A stretch of DNA of 64,000 nucleotides from Rebecca billardiae RCC1528 (lineage: Eukaryota > Haptophyta). The position numbers and the translations under genes were made by a program. The stretch is from NCBI GenBank assembly GCA_965240325.2, contig OZ251227.1, forward strand, positions 1,364,001 through 1,428,000, given 5' to 3'. Numbering within the stretch: position 1 is the first letter of the stretch; every line of letters begins with the position of its first letter. Of the stretch, positions 1-9,103 are shown one piece after another. The notes under the pieces are model-generated. The model was given only the letters and a program-made list of their open reading frames with translations, did not search any database and was not told the DNA's origin.

Positions 1-998
1 GCTGATCACGTTCAGCAGCACCTCGGCGCACAGCGGCATCGACGCGGACGCGGCCGACGCCTCCACGAGCAGCTCGAGCAGGTGGTCGCCAAAGGTGGGG
101 GCGGCCGCGAGCGCGACGGCGGTCTCGCTCGAGCGCGAGGCCTCGGCGAGGAAGCGCAGCAGCGCCACGTTCCGCGCCGCCACCTCGTGCGCGGGCGCGC
201 CCATCTCGAGCCCGCAGTCGAGCGCGCCCAGCGCGGCCAGGTGCGCGCTCGACGACTGCAGCATGAAGTGGTTCACGCGCGCGCGGAGGGACATGCGCAG
301 CGTGGAGCGCGCGGCGGGCGCGCCGTGCGGCGGCTCGGGCGGGAGGGGTGGCATCGACCCGCTCGGCGGCACGCTGCCCAGCGCGAACGCATGCAGCATC
401 TCCGCCGCCTGCGCGCGGCCGGAGCGGACGCGGGCACAGGCGCGCGAGGGCGCGCGCGCAGGTGCGCGAGCGCGTGAGCGGTGATCGCGGGGCGGGGCAG
501 GCGGACGTCTCTTCGCGCGCGGCGCTGCGCGTTCGGTGCGGACGCGCGCCCCGGGGCACGCACCGCGATCGCCACCTCCGTCTCTCGCAGCGGCAGCAGC
601 TCGGCGACCGCGTCGAGCAGCGCGCCGACCTCGTGTGCGAGCATGCGGTCCTCGTGCACGCTCGAGCGGTGGAAGGGGAGGGCGCACAGCGCGCACACGT
701 GCAGGAGGGCGTCCGCGTACGCCTCGTGCCCCTCCGCCAGCGCACGCGCGCAGAAGCGCACCAGCCGCGCCAGCTGGCTGACCTGCGCGAGCGCAAAGCC
801 CTGCGTCGCGTGCACGCGCACGAGCTTGTGCAGCGCGGCGATGTGCGCCGAGTGCGCGCCGCTGGAGTGGCGGCTCTCCATCATGTGGACGGTGCGTTCG
901 AGGAGGCTCACCATACGCCGCCGTCCTGGCAAGCCCGACGACCCCGGCGAGGCCGGCGTCGAGCTGCGCGTCACCGGCACGGGCGCGCGCGACGACAT
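1..998 (-). CDS. CFAP69-like ARM-repeat ciliary protein, 5' part (runs off the window)
   Basis: I read this as the N-terminal part of a cilia- and flagella-associated ARM-repeat protein. Exon 1 runs from 998 to 564, beginning MSSRAPVPV and ending in a complete codon. An intron at 563-409 (GTGCGTG donor, GCGCAG acceptor, phase 0) joins exon 2, which starts at 408 and stays open to base 1. The helical text around residues 29-145 contains a Cys-x-LeuProPhe block in the same place as in animal CFAP69. Exon 2 continues as leucine/alanine-rich helices ending in LLNVIS at the window edge. The likely role is in the axoneme. The assignment rests on remembered family similarity, so the ARM-like nature is firmer than the name. 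It is divergent from the NDUFAF2 gene with about 220 bp between start codons. A downstream Met (residue 29, MVSLLERT) is an alternative start. Confidence 0.6.
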
Positions 999-1216
999 GG
1001 TTCTTGTCGCGCGTCGTAACCGCGAGTTCTCAGCCGATGTGTGGGTGGCTGGACCTTGTAACGACCTGGTTGCTGCTGAGGAAGTTTCGACTGTCGTCTC
1101 AAAGGAATCAAGGGCTCAAGCTTGATCCAGCAGCAAGCACTAATTCATCAATCGCCGCCGCCGCCATCGTTTTTTTTGTCCAAGAGTCGAGAGACGCTCT
1201 GAGTGCGCACACCGCG

Positions 1217-1840
1217 ATGCTTCGCTCGGCGCTCAAGGCTCTCGGCTTCCACGCGCGCGAGCGCGTGGGGTCCGACCACTGGGGCAACGTGTACTACGTG
1301 GTGCGCAAGCGCCCGCTCGAGAGCGCGGGCTCGACCAACTGGAGCGACCTGCGCAAGTGTGAGGAGCGGCACGTTGACTGGTTTGACGGCGGCTCGCGGT
1401 GTGGCGAATACTCGCCCGAGAAGCTGCCGCCCGAGTGGTCGTCGTGGCTCAGCTACAAGCGCATGGAGCCGCCCATCGAGCTTCCCCCGCCTGCAGACGA
1501 GGCCGAGCGCCTCGAGCCCTACGAGCACGCGCGCCTCATGCGGGCCGAGCAGATCGCCGCCGCGCCGGACAGGGGCGACGAGGGGCGCGCTGTGCCGCGC
1601 ACGACCGTGGTCGGCGGCGTCCTGCCAGACGCGGAGAGCGCTGTCGAGGCGCTCCGCAGTGGCGAGTACAAGCCCGCAGGATGGGCGCCGGACGGTGCGC
1701 GGGCGGGGGGCGTGGGTCGACGGCGCCGGAGAGCAGGTAGCACGCCGCCGCCTGGCCGTGGCGCGGCAGCCGACAAGCCAGCGCCTGCTGACCCTACCCC
1801 TGCCGCTGGGCCTGGCGGCTCGACGACGGAAAGCAGATGA
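1217..1840 (+). CDS. NDUFAF2: NADH:ubiquinone oxidoreductase complex I assembly factor 2 (B17.2L/mimitin family)
   Basis: Mitochondrial assembly factor of respiratory complex I, of the NDUFA12/B17.2 family (PF05071). The 207-residue product has the family signature GSDHWGNVYY at residues 18-27, a charged block around 45-56 and PPEWSSWLSYKR at 71-82, corresponding to PTEWEAWIRRTRK in the animal protein. A C-terminal GEYKPAGWAP stretch resembles the FQPGSWMP tail of NDUFAF2, which favours the assembly factor over the structural subunit NDUFA12. The frame is open upstream to 1004. I chose the ATG at 1217 because family homology begins directly after it and the upstream residues look like untranslated leader. 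The tail after residue 160 is Pro/Ala/Arg-rich and low in complexity. Confidence 0.85.
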   Translation: MLRSALKALGFHARERVGSDHWGNVYYVVRKRPLESAGSTNWSDLRKCEERHVDWFDGGSRCGEYSPEKLPPEWSSWLSYKRMEPPIELPPPADEAERLEPYEHARLMRAEQIAAAPDRGDEGRAVPRTTVVGGVLPDAESAVEALRSGEYKPAGWAPDGARAGGVGRRRRRAGSTPPPGRGAAADKPAPADPTPAAGPGGSTTESR

Positions 1841-1978
1841 ACCACAGCAGGCGGAGCCGTTTCTCCTCGAATCACCGTCAAGGTTCCCGGCGTGTTCCTC
1901 GCAACGCCCGCCGATCTGCGACAGTCCCCAGCGGCGGCCTGACAGCTGCTAATTTAATGATACACACACACAAGTCAC

Positions 1979-2065
<87 letters not shown>

Positions 2066-2520
2066 TATAACTATAGAGAGAGCCAATGCTAGGACACTAG
2101 CTACTAGCTCGCTACTCATACTGCGTCACACGGCAAAGTACTCGGCGTGGGCGACATCCGCATCGCGGTCCGATTCATCAGACCGATCACTGGGCGCCGG
2201 AGTCACGGGAGTGTCACTGTCAAGAGTCCCGGCGCGAGTGCCTTATTGAAATAACAGCAGTATTACCGCGCGGGACTATCACACCGAGACCGAGTAGTGA
2301 AGTATCGTGCCGTCCACGCCTCGCCGGGCCTCCCGCCGCCGCCGGCCCCGCGGCGTCAGGCTGCCACCGGCGTCAGCGGCGGCCGTGTAAATGAGTGGCC
2401 GGACCGGCCGGGACGGTTCCCGGACCCGAACGGCAATGGCATTGTCAGCAGGGCGTTGCGGCGTGGCGCTTGCACGTCGGCGCACGGGCCAAGGGCTCGA
2501 TCGAAGCAAGGCGATCCGTC
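1841..2520. other. Intergenic stretch with CA microsatellite
   Basis: No gene seen. The stretch holds the AC/CA microsatellite listed separately and AT-containing unique sequence. It separates the 3' ends of NDUFAF2 and the cytochrome c6 gene, which converge here. Confidence 0.6.
1979..2060. repeat. (AC)n dinucleotide microsatellite
   Basis: An almost pure AC/CA run of about 80 bp (roughly 40 units), followed by a short ATATATTATAA tract. Shorter CA runs precede it at 1966-1972. Apparent His/Thr ORFs through it are artefacts. Confidence 0.95.
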
Positions 2521-2946
2521 TCACCAGCCGCTCGCCGCCTGTTTGAGCACGTACTCAGCCACGTCGGCAATCTGCTCATCATTCAGCCTGAGGAAGTCGG
2601 GCACGCCCTCGCCGTATGCCGGCATCTGCCCCTTGCCCTTGGAGATGAGCGAGACGAGCGCACCTTGCTCGGCGTAGCCGTACTTCTGCAGAGCCTCCTT
2701 CGCGAGTGTCTTGTCCGAGAAGGGGATGACGATGCCACCACCCTCATGGCAAGCAGCACACTTCGCTTCGAAGATCTGCTTGCCGGCGGTCACGTCAGCT
2801 TGTGCGGCCAGCGGGTGCCAAAGTGCGGCAAGCGCAGCCACGCCCGCGGCAGATGCGCCGGCGCACACGCGAGCTGGGGAGCAGGGCGCGCGAATGCGCA
2901 CATGCTGCCCCGAGGCGAGCCCGAGTACGATGGCCACCGCCAGCAT
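2521..2946 (-). CDS. petJ: Cytochrome c6, thylakoid-lumenal electron carrier
   Basis: Soluble c-type cytochrome that carries electrons from cytochrome b6f to photosystem I in the thylakoid lumen. The 141-residue precursor has the haem-binding CAACH at residues 63-67 and the axial-methionine segment GQMPAYG around Met108. The helix ending EYVLKQAA is typical of the family. The N-terminus is layered: a short hydrophobic signal (MLAVAIVLGLASG), a basic transit stretch, and a second hydrophobic segment ending LAAQA before the mature start near residue 51. That is the pattern expected for a secondary plastid with lumenal targeting. I chose the ATG at 2946 because it puts the signal peptide first; an upstream in-frame ATG at 3087 would bury it. 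The gene is divergent from the PACRG gene, 156 bp away. Confidence 0.9.
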   Translation of the reverse strand: MLAVAIVLGLASGQHVRIRAPCSPARVCAGASAAGVAALAALWHPLAAQADVTAGKQIFEAKCAACHEGGGIVIPFSDKTLAKEALQKYGYAEQGALVSLISKGKGQMPAYGEGVPDFLRLNDEQIADVAEYVLKQAASGW

Positions 2947-3102
2947 TGCCTGCCGGCAGGCAGTTCGGCACGGCGTGGGCGGCCGCAGCGGCGCAGAGGC
3001 AGCGCGTGCGCACTGGAAGCTCGAACCGGCGCGGTCCAGTCCGGCTGGCAGTGGCAAGGTGGAGAAGTTCTTGACAGAAGTGCTCATTCGTGAGGTCAAA
3101 CA

Positions 3103-5022
3103 ATGGCGGAGCGCGCCGGCCAGCCGTTAAACACGGCCTCTCTGCAGAGGGAGCTGCACATCCGCGACCGTGTGCAGCGGCGAGCGATTGCGAGCAAGCG
3201 ACCGGCCGCAACCAATGTGGCTGACGACACCGCGCCGACCTCGCGCGCCGCACACCTGACCAAGCCGAGCATCGCGGCGGAGGCGACCGAGGTCGTGGCG
3301 GCGGCGGGCGGCGGGCATGAGTCTGTCTACAAGGAGCAGCTCTCGCAGCGCGAGCGCCAGCGCATGGCCCACGCAGAGGCGGCGCGAGAGCGCGAGCTTG
3401 CGCGCAAGGCGGAGGCGGAGGCGGCGCGCGTGGCGCGTGCGGTGCGTGAGGCGGTTCGCTCGGAGCGCGAGCGGCAGAGCGCGGCCGAGGCGGAGGCGGC
3501 GCGTGAGTACTGGCCCGTTCGCGTGCGCGAGCAGAAGCGCAGGGGCGGGGCGGCTCGCGCGGGCGCGCACCCGCCCTCTCTCCTCGTCGAGACCGAGCGT
3601 GTGCACGGCCCGTCCAAGGGGCTGCCCATCTGGAACGCGGGCACGCTCAGCTACGAGCCGTACGGCCTGGCGAGCGCGGCGCTCGAGGAACGGCCCAACT
3701 TCAACGTGCAGGAGAGGCGCGCGCGCGGGGAGCAGCCGTTCCGCGTGAACTACCCGATGCCGCCGCGTGGCCGTCCGGCGCCTGCGCCCGCCGCCCGCCG
3801 CGCCGGGCTGACCGCCGAGACACTGCGCGAGGCAACGGAGCAGGAGCCGCAGCAGCCGGAGCAGCGCGCGGCACCTGGCGAGCAGCCGGCGGCGGCGGTC
3901 GCCGCGTCGGCCGTGACGCGCCCGGCCGTCGGCGCACCCGGCGGAGCGGGCGGGCCGCCTTCGCCGCAGAGCGTCGGCCCACCCAGCATCCTCGACCCCG
4001 CTGACGCGCCGCCCGCCTACCTCGCAGGCCGCATGGCGTACTCCACGAATCGGCGGGCGCAGAGCGCGCGAGCCGCGCGGCCCGCGGCGCCCGCCGTGGC
4101 CCTCCGCGCGCGGCCGCCCGTGGCGGGCGCGATCGCGCCGCGCGCGAGCCCGCCCGACACCGCCTTCCGCCGGGCGAAGGACGGCGGTGACGTGCCGCTG
4201 CAGCTGGTGCAGGCGGCGCGCGGGACGCCCGTCGTGTGGACGCGCACGCCGGCGGAGATCGACCGGCGGCACGCCCTCGCCCTCGCCTGGGACGAGTACG
4301 CCGCGGACGAGGCGGGCGCGTTCGGCCGCAAGGACGGCGGGCGGCCGCCCCCGCCGGGCGCGCGCGCGCCGCCTCCGCGGTACACGTGCGCGCAGCTCCT
4401 GGTGCTGTGCTGCGGCGGCGTGCGCGAGCTCGAGCCGACGTACCAGCTCCTCGCCGCGCACGGCGCCTCCGAGCTGATCGCGCACCTCTCGGGCCCGCCC
4501 TCGCCGCTGGGCATTCTGCCGGTCGTGCCTCACCTCGTGCCGCCCCTCAAGGAGGCGCTGTCGACGCGCCAGCCCGCCGTCGTGGCGATCGTGCTCCGGC
4601 TGCTGCAGCAGCTCGTGTGCTGCCACGCGCGCGCGGGGCGCGCGCTGCTCCCCGGCCTGCCCTCCCTGCTCCCGCTCATCGCGCTCTTCGTGGGCTCAGA
4701 CCTGCGCGCGGGCGAGGGCGGCGCGCTGCCCGCGCGCCGCGGCGCCGCCAGGGAGGGCGAGATGGAGTGGGCGCAGGGGCGGCGCGTCAACCTCGGCGTG
4801 CTCGCCAACGAGCTGCTCGAGATGGTCGCGTCGCGGTGCGAGCCCGACGGCGCGCGACTCGTGCGCTCGTACGTCCCGACGTGGGGCACAGCGGCGGACG
4901 GCGGGCGCGCGCACGTGCGGAACAAGCGCGGCGGGGTCGCGGGCTTTGCGCAGCGCGGCTTCGACGCGCCCGGTCGTGGCGCGCGCACCGCTCGCACCGC
5001 GCGGCCTCTTGAGCAGGGCTGA
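3103..5022 (+). CDS. PACRG: PACRG-domain protein with long N-terminal extension
   Basis: 639 residues. The C-terminal part, about residues 363-594, matches the parkin co-regulated gene (PACRG) family: a start like LQLVQAARGTPVVWTRTPAE, then ELEPTYQLLAAHG, ILPVVPHLVPPLKEALSTR, VVAIVLRLLQQLV, a GRALLPGLPSLLPLIALF helix and a final SYVPTW. PACRG forms the inner junction between A- and B-tubules of ciliary doublets, so an axonemal role is expected. The first 350 residues are an extension not seen in the short animal protein. They comprise a highly charged Ala/Glu/Arg helix (about 75-150) and Pro/Ala-rich linkers. Residues 160-215 include a conserved-looking segment (LPIWNAGTLSYEPYG). The start is the first ATG of the open frame. 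Confidence 0.85.
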   Translation: MAERAGQPLNTASLQRELHIRDRVQRRAIASKRPAATNVADDTAPTSRAAHLTKPSIAAEATEVVAAAGGGHESVYKEQLSQRERQRMAHAEAARERELARKAEAEAARVARAVREAVRSERERQSAAEAEAAREYWPVRVREQKRRGGAARAGAHPPSLLVETERVHGPSKGLPIWNAGTLSYEPYGLASAALEERPNFNVQERRARGEQPFRVNYPMPPRGRPAPAPAARRAGLTAETLREATEQEPQQPEQRAAPGEQPAAAVAASAVTRPAVGAPGGAGGPPSPQSVGPPSILDPADAPPAYLAGRMAYSTNRRAQSARAARPAAPAVALRARPPVAGAIAPRASPPDTAFRRAKDGGDVPLQLVQAARGTPVVWTRTPAEIDRRHALALAWDEYAADEAGAFGRKDGGRPPPPGARAPPPRYTCAQLLVLCCGGVRELEPTYQLLAAHGASELIAHLSGPPSPLGILPVVPHLVPPLKEALSTRQPAVVAIVLRLLQQLVCCHARAGRALLPGLPSLLPLIALFVGSDLRAGEGGALPARRGAAREGEMEWAQGRRVNLGVLANELLEMVASRCEPDGARLVRSYVPTWGTAADGGRAHVRNKRGGVAGFAQRGFDAPGRGARTARTARPLEQG

Positions 5023-5153
5023 GGGCGCGGTCGTTTCGTGCTTCTCTGGGGCCTTCTGGCCAGCGGCATCGCACCAACCTGCTGTGCTCGAACGCTGCAG
5101 CCTCACTCCTCAGCCTGCTTATCGTACGAGAGACTCGTGCCGCACTCAGTACG

Positions 5154-5160
5154 TATAAAA
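5154..5160 (+). promoter_or_regulatory. TATA-box-like element upstream of the glycosyltransferase gene
   Basis: TATAAAA lies 53 bp before the ATG at 5213, in otherwise GC-rich sequence. Position and sequence fit a core promoter, leaving a leader of roughly 25-30 bp. No transcription start can be shown from sequence. Confidence 0.45.
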
Positions 5161-5212
5161 GTACGACAAGCAATCCGAATAAATAATACCGATATACGCG
5201 AGACTGAAAGCA

Positions 5213-6160
5213 ATGGCAGCGTGCGCGCTCACAAGCATGCGGCTTGCCGCGTTTTTGTGCGCGGCGGCACTCGCCGGCGCCCTTCGTCCTTGCGAGGAGG
5301 AGCGGCTGCGCCGCACAGCGATGGAGCCCTACGGAACGCAGACTGATACCCGCCTCACCGAGCTCGGCGTCGGCGGCATCTACGTGACGACGTACTCACC
5401 GCTCAAGGACCGCAGGCAGCGGATGCAGGCGCGCTTCGATCAGCTCGGATGGCGTGTGCTCTTCGTGACGGGCTGGGACCGCGAGTTGCTCACCGACGAG
5501 GACGTGGCGTGTATGTACCCGTCGAACGCGCTCTTCCAGCAGGTCGCCCGCGCTATGAACTTCAAGCTCACGTGGATGCGCGTGGGTGAGCTCTCGCTGT
5601 GCATGAAGCACGCTGCTGCCTACTACGATGGGTACAGCCAGGGCTACCGCCACATCATGGTGTTCGAGGACGATGCCTTCTTCCCGCCCGAGTTCAAGGC
5701 GAATGTGCACGCCCTCCTCTCCCCGGCGGGTGGCAACCTGGCCCTGCCCAGAGATTACCAGCTCGTGTACATGTGCAACTACGTCAAGCCGATTGAGCGC
5801 GACCTGGCGCGGCCCCAGCGGGTCGAGCGCGTGTTGCTCCGGCGCGGGGTGATGCACGGCGCGTGCGGCTATATGCTCTCTCAGTCCGGCGTGAAGTGGC
5901 TCATGGATCACATGCCCTACAAGGGTCCGGCCGACCTCCAGCTCGCGCACGCAGACTTCCCGAGCGCGCCGCCCAAGCAGTACACGCGAGAGCCGTGGAT
6001 TTCATGGCCGGACAAGATCGGGAGGCAGCAGACGCAGAAGCAGTCCCCGCGCTTCTGTCGCACGCCCGACCTCCAGCCATGTTGGGGCAAGACGTGCCCT
6101 AGGCTCACCGTCAACCTCTCGGCGCACATCATCGGTACGCAAAGGCATAAAGCGAAATGA
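5213..6160 (+). CDS. Glycosyltransferase family 25 protein (LPS/procollagen galactosyltransferase type)
   Basis: 315-residue secretory-pathway glycosyltransferase. Residues 1-24 form a hydrophobic signal peptide or anchor (AAFLCAAALAGAL). GT25 features follow: IYVTTYSPLKDRRQRMQ (56-72), FVTGWDRELL (84-93), the family segment SLCMKHAAAYY (128-138) and the metal/nucleotide-sugar EDD motif in VFEDDAFF (150-157). A later GVMHGACGYMLSQSG block corresponds to the GT25 segment around the acceptor site. It probably transfers a hexose to a glycoprotein or wall polymer in the Golgi or ER; donor and acceptor cannot be told. An alternative initiator is Met9. The protein ends shortly after the conserved core with a Cys-rich tail (CRTPDLQPCWGKTC). 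Confidence 0.8.
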   Translation: MAACALTSMRLAAFLCAAALAGALRPCEEERLRRTAMEPYGTQTDTRLTELGVGGIYVTTYSPLKDRRQRMQARFDQLGWRVLFVTGWDRELLTDEDVACMYPSNALFQQVARAMNFKLTWMRVGELSLCMKHAAAYYDGYSQGYRHIMVFEDDAFFPPEFKANVHALLSPAGGNLALPRDYQLVYMCNYVKPIERDLARPQRVERVLLRRGVMHGACGYMLSQSGVKWLMDHMPYKGPADLQLAHADFPSAPPKQYTREPWISWPDKIGRQQTQKQSPRFCRTPDLQPCWGKTCPRLTVNLSAHIIGTQRHKAK

Positions 6161-6248
6161 GTCACTGTGCACCACCGGCCCCGGGATGACTGACATGAAA
6201 TCAGAATGCTGATGCTGAGCCTGATACGGTCACAGACATCGTCAATGT

Positions 6249-6289
<41 letters not shown>

Positions 6290-6983
6290 TATCATCGGAT
6301 ATAGCAGTAGTAGAAAGTAGACGACGAAAATAATAATATATGATTATAATAAAGTCGTACACGTGATCAGACTCAGAGTGACGACGACGATACGCGTTAT
6401 ACGCGCGACTCTGCTGAGTCATGAGCGGTATTCCGCCGCCCGGCCCCGTGCCGAGGCGGTACAGACTACATCAGTTTATTTGTTTTTAAAATAACGCGCG
6501 TAAGCGCGGCTCACGGTGGCAGCAGTTGCCGCGCCATCCTTCATCGCACGCTCTCCGAAGCTAGAGAGGCCCTGGAAACTGGTTTGAATAACCCATGCAT
6601 GACCTCAGACGCAAGAGCACGCCAGTACAGTCATCAGCATGCTGCATAGTGCATGGCGAGCTCAGACCTCAGTACCGGACCCGGAGCCCGGACTGCCGGA
6701 GCAGACTGTGCTGAGATGGTGTCAAGCCACTGACCGTCTGAGCGTCCACCCGGGCCGTACGGGCGTAATGGCCATGGGCCGTACTGGCAATGATAATTAT
6801 AAATGGGCATCAGCAGAGCTCTACGACAGCCGAGCAGACTGTGAGCACGCCAGTCTTGCCCAACAGTCTCAGTCAGCAGTCCGAATCTACACCTCGAGTC
6901 AAGCGCACGGCCACGCCCAGTGCCACCCGGTGATTTATTACACGAACGCGGGTGACCGAGCCTGACGCGCAACTACGCCGTGC
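6161..6983. other. Intergenic stretch with TA microsatellite
   Basis: No gene recognised. A (TA)n run lies at 6252-6287. The remainder is unique, lower-GC sequence; short ORFs here have no recognisable domain. Confidence 0.5.
6252..6287. repeat. (TA)n dinucleotide microsatellite
   Basis: An uninterrupted TA run of about 18 units, visible directly. Confidence 0.95.
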
Positions 6984-7895
6984 TTAGGCACCAAACAGCA
7001 CACCGAACGGGCCCTTGCCCGTCACGCACTCGCCAGCGAACATGCCAGCGACGCCGAGCATGGCCAGGCGGCCGTTGTTGATCTCCTTAAGCTTCATCGT
7101 CCTGCGCACATAGCGAGACGGAGCGGGTGCGGTGGCATGTCAGCACCAGTGCATCCCAACACCTCCACGTGGACGAGTGCATCGCATCGCATCGCCAGGG
7201 TGGCGCGGAGCGCGGCAGGGGCAGAGCGACGTACTCAAAGTCCGCATCCGACTTGCAGAACTTCGACTTGAAGCCGAGGGGATCGAAGCTGGTTGAGGGC
7301 GGAGGAACGTGCGTTGGAGGCGCGCATGGCACCGGTCAGCATGCAGCAAAGTAAACTCGTGACGCGCGCGCGCGCGCGGCAGGGTGTGGCCGCGTGCGCC
7401 GAGCGGGCGCAGGGCTCGGTGGAGTACTCACCCGTAGTCGCCGGCCTTGTGGCCCGGCTGGTACAGCTGCTGCGAGCGCAGGCCCTCGCTGAAGGCGATC
7501 GCCAGGAGGATCTGCACATAGGCGGCCGCCGGCACCTGGAACTGCGCCGCAAACGGCGGCCCCGTGATCGAGCCGTACACGTCGCCGGGGAGGCGCGCGA
7601 GATCCTCCACCATGTACCCCGCAGCCGCGAGCATTGCCACCCGGCCGTTGATGATCTCACCCTCCTGCATGTAGCTGAGGTCACCGCCGATCTCGACGTA
7701 CGAGGTCGAGATGCCGAGCGGGTCGAAGCCCTGATCGCCCGGCATCGAGCCGTCGAGGTACGCCGGCTTCTTCATGAAGGGGATGCTCTTCGACATCTCC
7801 ACCATCACCGGCGAACTCCGCGCCGACGCCGTCGCCCGCTGGGGCGCCGGCGCCGAGAAGCCGAGAGCAGCCGCGAGCGCGAAGTGGACGAGCAT
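6984..7895 (-). CDS. Fucoxanthin-chlorophyll a/c-type light-harvesting protein (three exons)
   Basis: Antenna protein of the thylakoid membrane, LHC superfamily. Exons on the minus strand are 7895-7432, 7288-7235 and 7101-6984. All introns are GT-AG (GTGAGT/CCAG and GTACGT/GCAG) with phase 2, giving 211 residues. The leader has a hydrophobic signal followed by GFSAPAP, the FSAP cleavage context of plastids of red-algal origin. GFDPLGIS, then helix A ([19 protein letters not shown], about 76-94), a middle helix (VQILLAIAF), a second FDPLGF, and helix C ([19 protein letters not shown]) follow, ending GPFGVLFGA. The paired Glu/Asn-Gly-Arg motifs are the chlorophyll ligands. The start is the ATG beginning [13 protein letters not shown]. 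It is divergent from the FAM135-like gene with 307 bp between starts. Confidence 0.92.
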
Positions 7896-8202
7896 CGTTG
7901 GACCTCCGGATGCTGCAAGCCTGCGCTGGCGGCAAATAAGCGGGTCTAATTTTCGCGCGCCCCGGGTCCGGACCGAGCGGATTCGCCATTCGAGATCGTG
8001 ATCCCAATAGGTAGTGGACCAATGAGACCAACCGGACGGCACGCGCTAGTTCGAGGGAATCTTCCGCTGGGGCGGATTATTTTCCCGCACGCGATGAAAG
8101 TGAAAGCGCGCAATAAACTTTTGTCGGCGCACGACATATCCTGCTAGCCCGTCGGATGGCGGCGGCGCGGCGCGCACCCAGCTGACTGCGCGCCGGCGAG
8201 CG
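7896..8202. promoter_or_regulatory. Shared upstream region of the antenna and FAM135-like genes
   Basis: A 307-bp gap between two divergent start codons, with lower GC than the flanking genes. It contains CCAAT at 8019-8023. The region must hold the promoters of both genes, but no TATA box is clear. Confidence 0.4.
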
Positions 8203-9070
8203 ATGCGCGCGCTGCACGCGTCGGTGGAGGTGGCGGTACATGTGTGCTCCTTCTCCGACGTCGACCTACTCGCGCAGGGCCACTACCACCTGCGGATCTC
8301 CGTCCGGGCCGAGGAGGGCGAGAGCGCGCTGCCATTCGCGCTGCTCGGCGGCGCGCGTGTGCGCGCCAGCCTGCCCGCGCACATCGACGACGGCACGGCG
8401 ACGTTTGCGACGTCAAGCGTGTGCATGCGCTACTCGGGTGACACGTTCAGGCTCGACGAGATCGCGCTGTTCCGTCTCGAGCTGCCCATGCGCGAGCTCG
8501 TCGCGAGCCCGTCGGGCGAGGGCCCCGCCCTGCTCGTGCGCGTCGAGCTGATGCTGGCGCGCGGCGCGGCATTCGACGCGCCAAGCGCGGACGGGCGCGC
8601 GCCGACGGACGACGAGCGGCGTGCGCGCTTCGAGCCCGTCGCGGCGCGCACGCTGCGCCTCACGCGCCCGCTGCACAGCGGCAGCGAGTACTACCCGTTC
8701 CACGGAGACGACTTCCACTTTGCGCATGCGCCGATCAGTGTGCACGCCACGCTCATCAACGTGCGCCCGCGGAAGCCGCCCGAGCCGGCGGAGGGCGGCG
8801 GTGCGGGCGGCGGGCTGGGCGCGTCGCGCGCGGGCACGCGCCGCCCGGCCTCCGCCCCGCGCGCACCCGCCGCGCCGCCGCTCGCCCTGGACCGCGCGAT
8901 CGACGCGTGGCTGGGCGCGGCCGACGGCGCTTCGAGTGCGGAGCAGCAGCTGGAGGGCGCGGGCCTGGCCGAGTACGTGCACGCCGTGGCGAGGCTGGCG
9001 CGCGCGCGCGAGCGGCTGCGCAACAAGGTGCTGAGGCTGCGCGACATTCTCGAGCTCGCGCACGAGGGCG

Positions 9071-9103
<33 letters not shown>

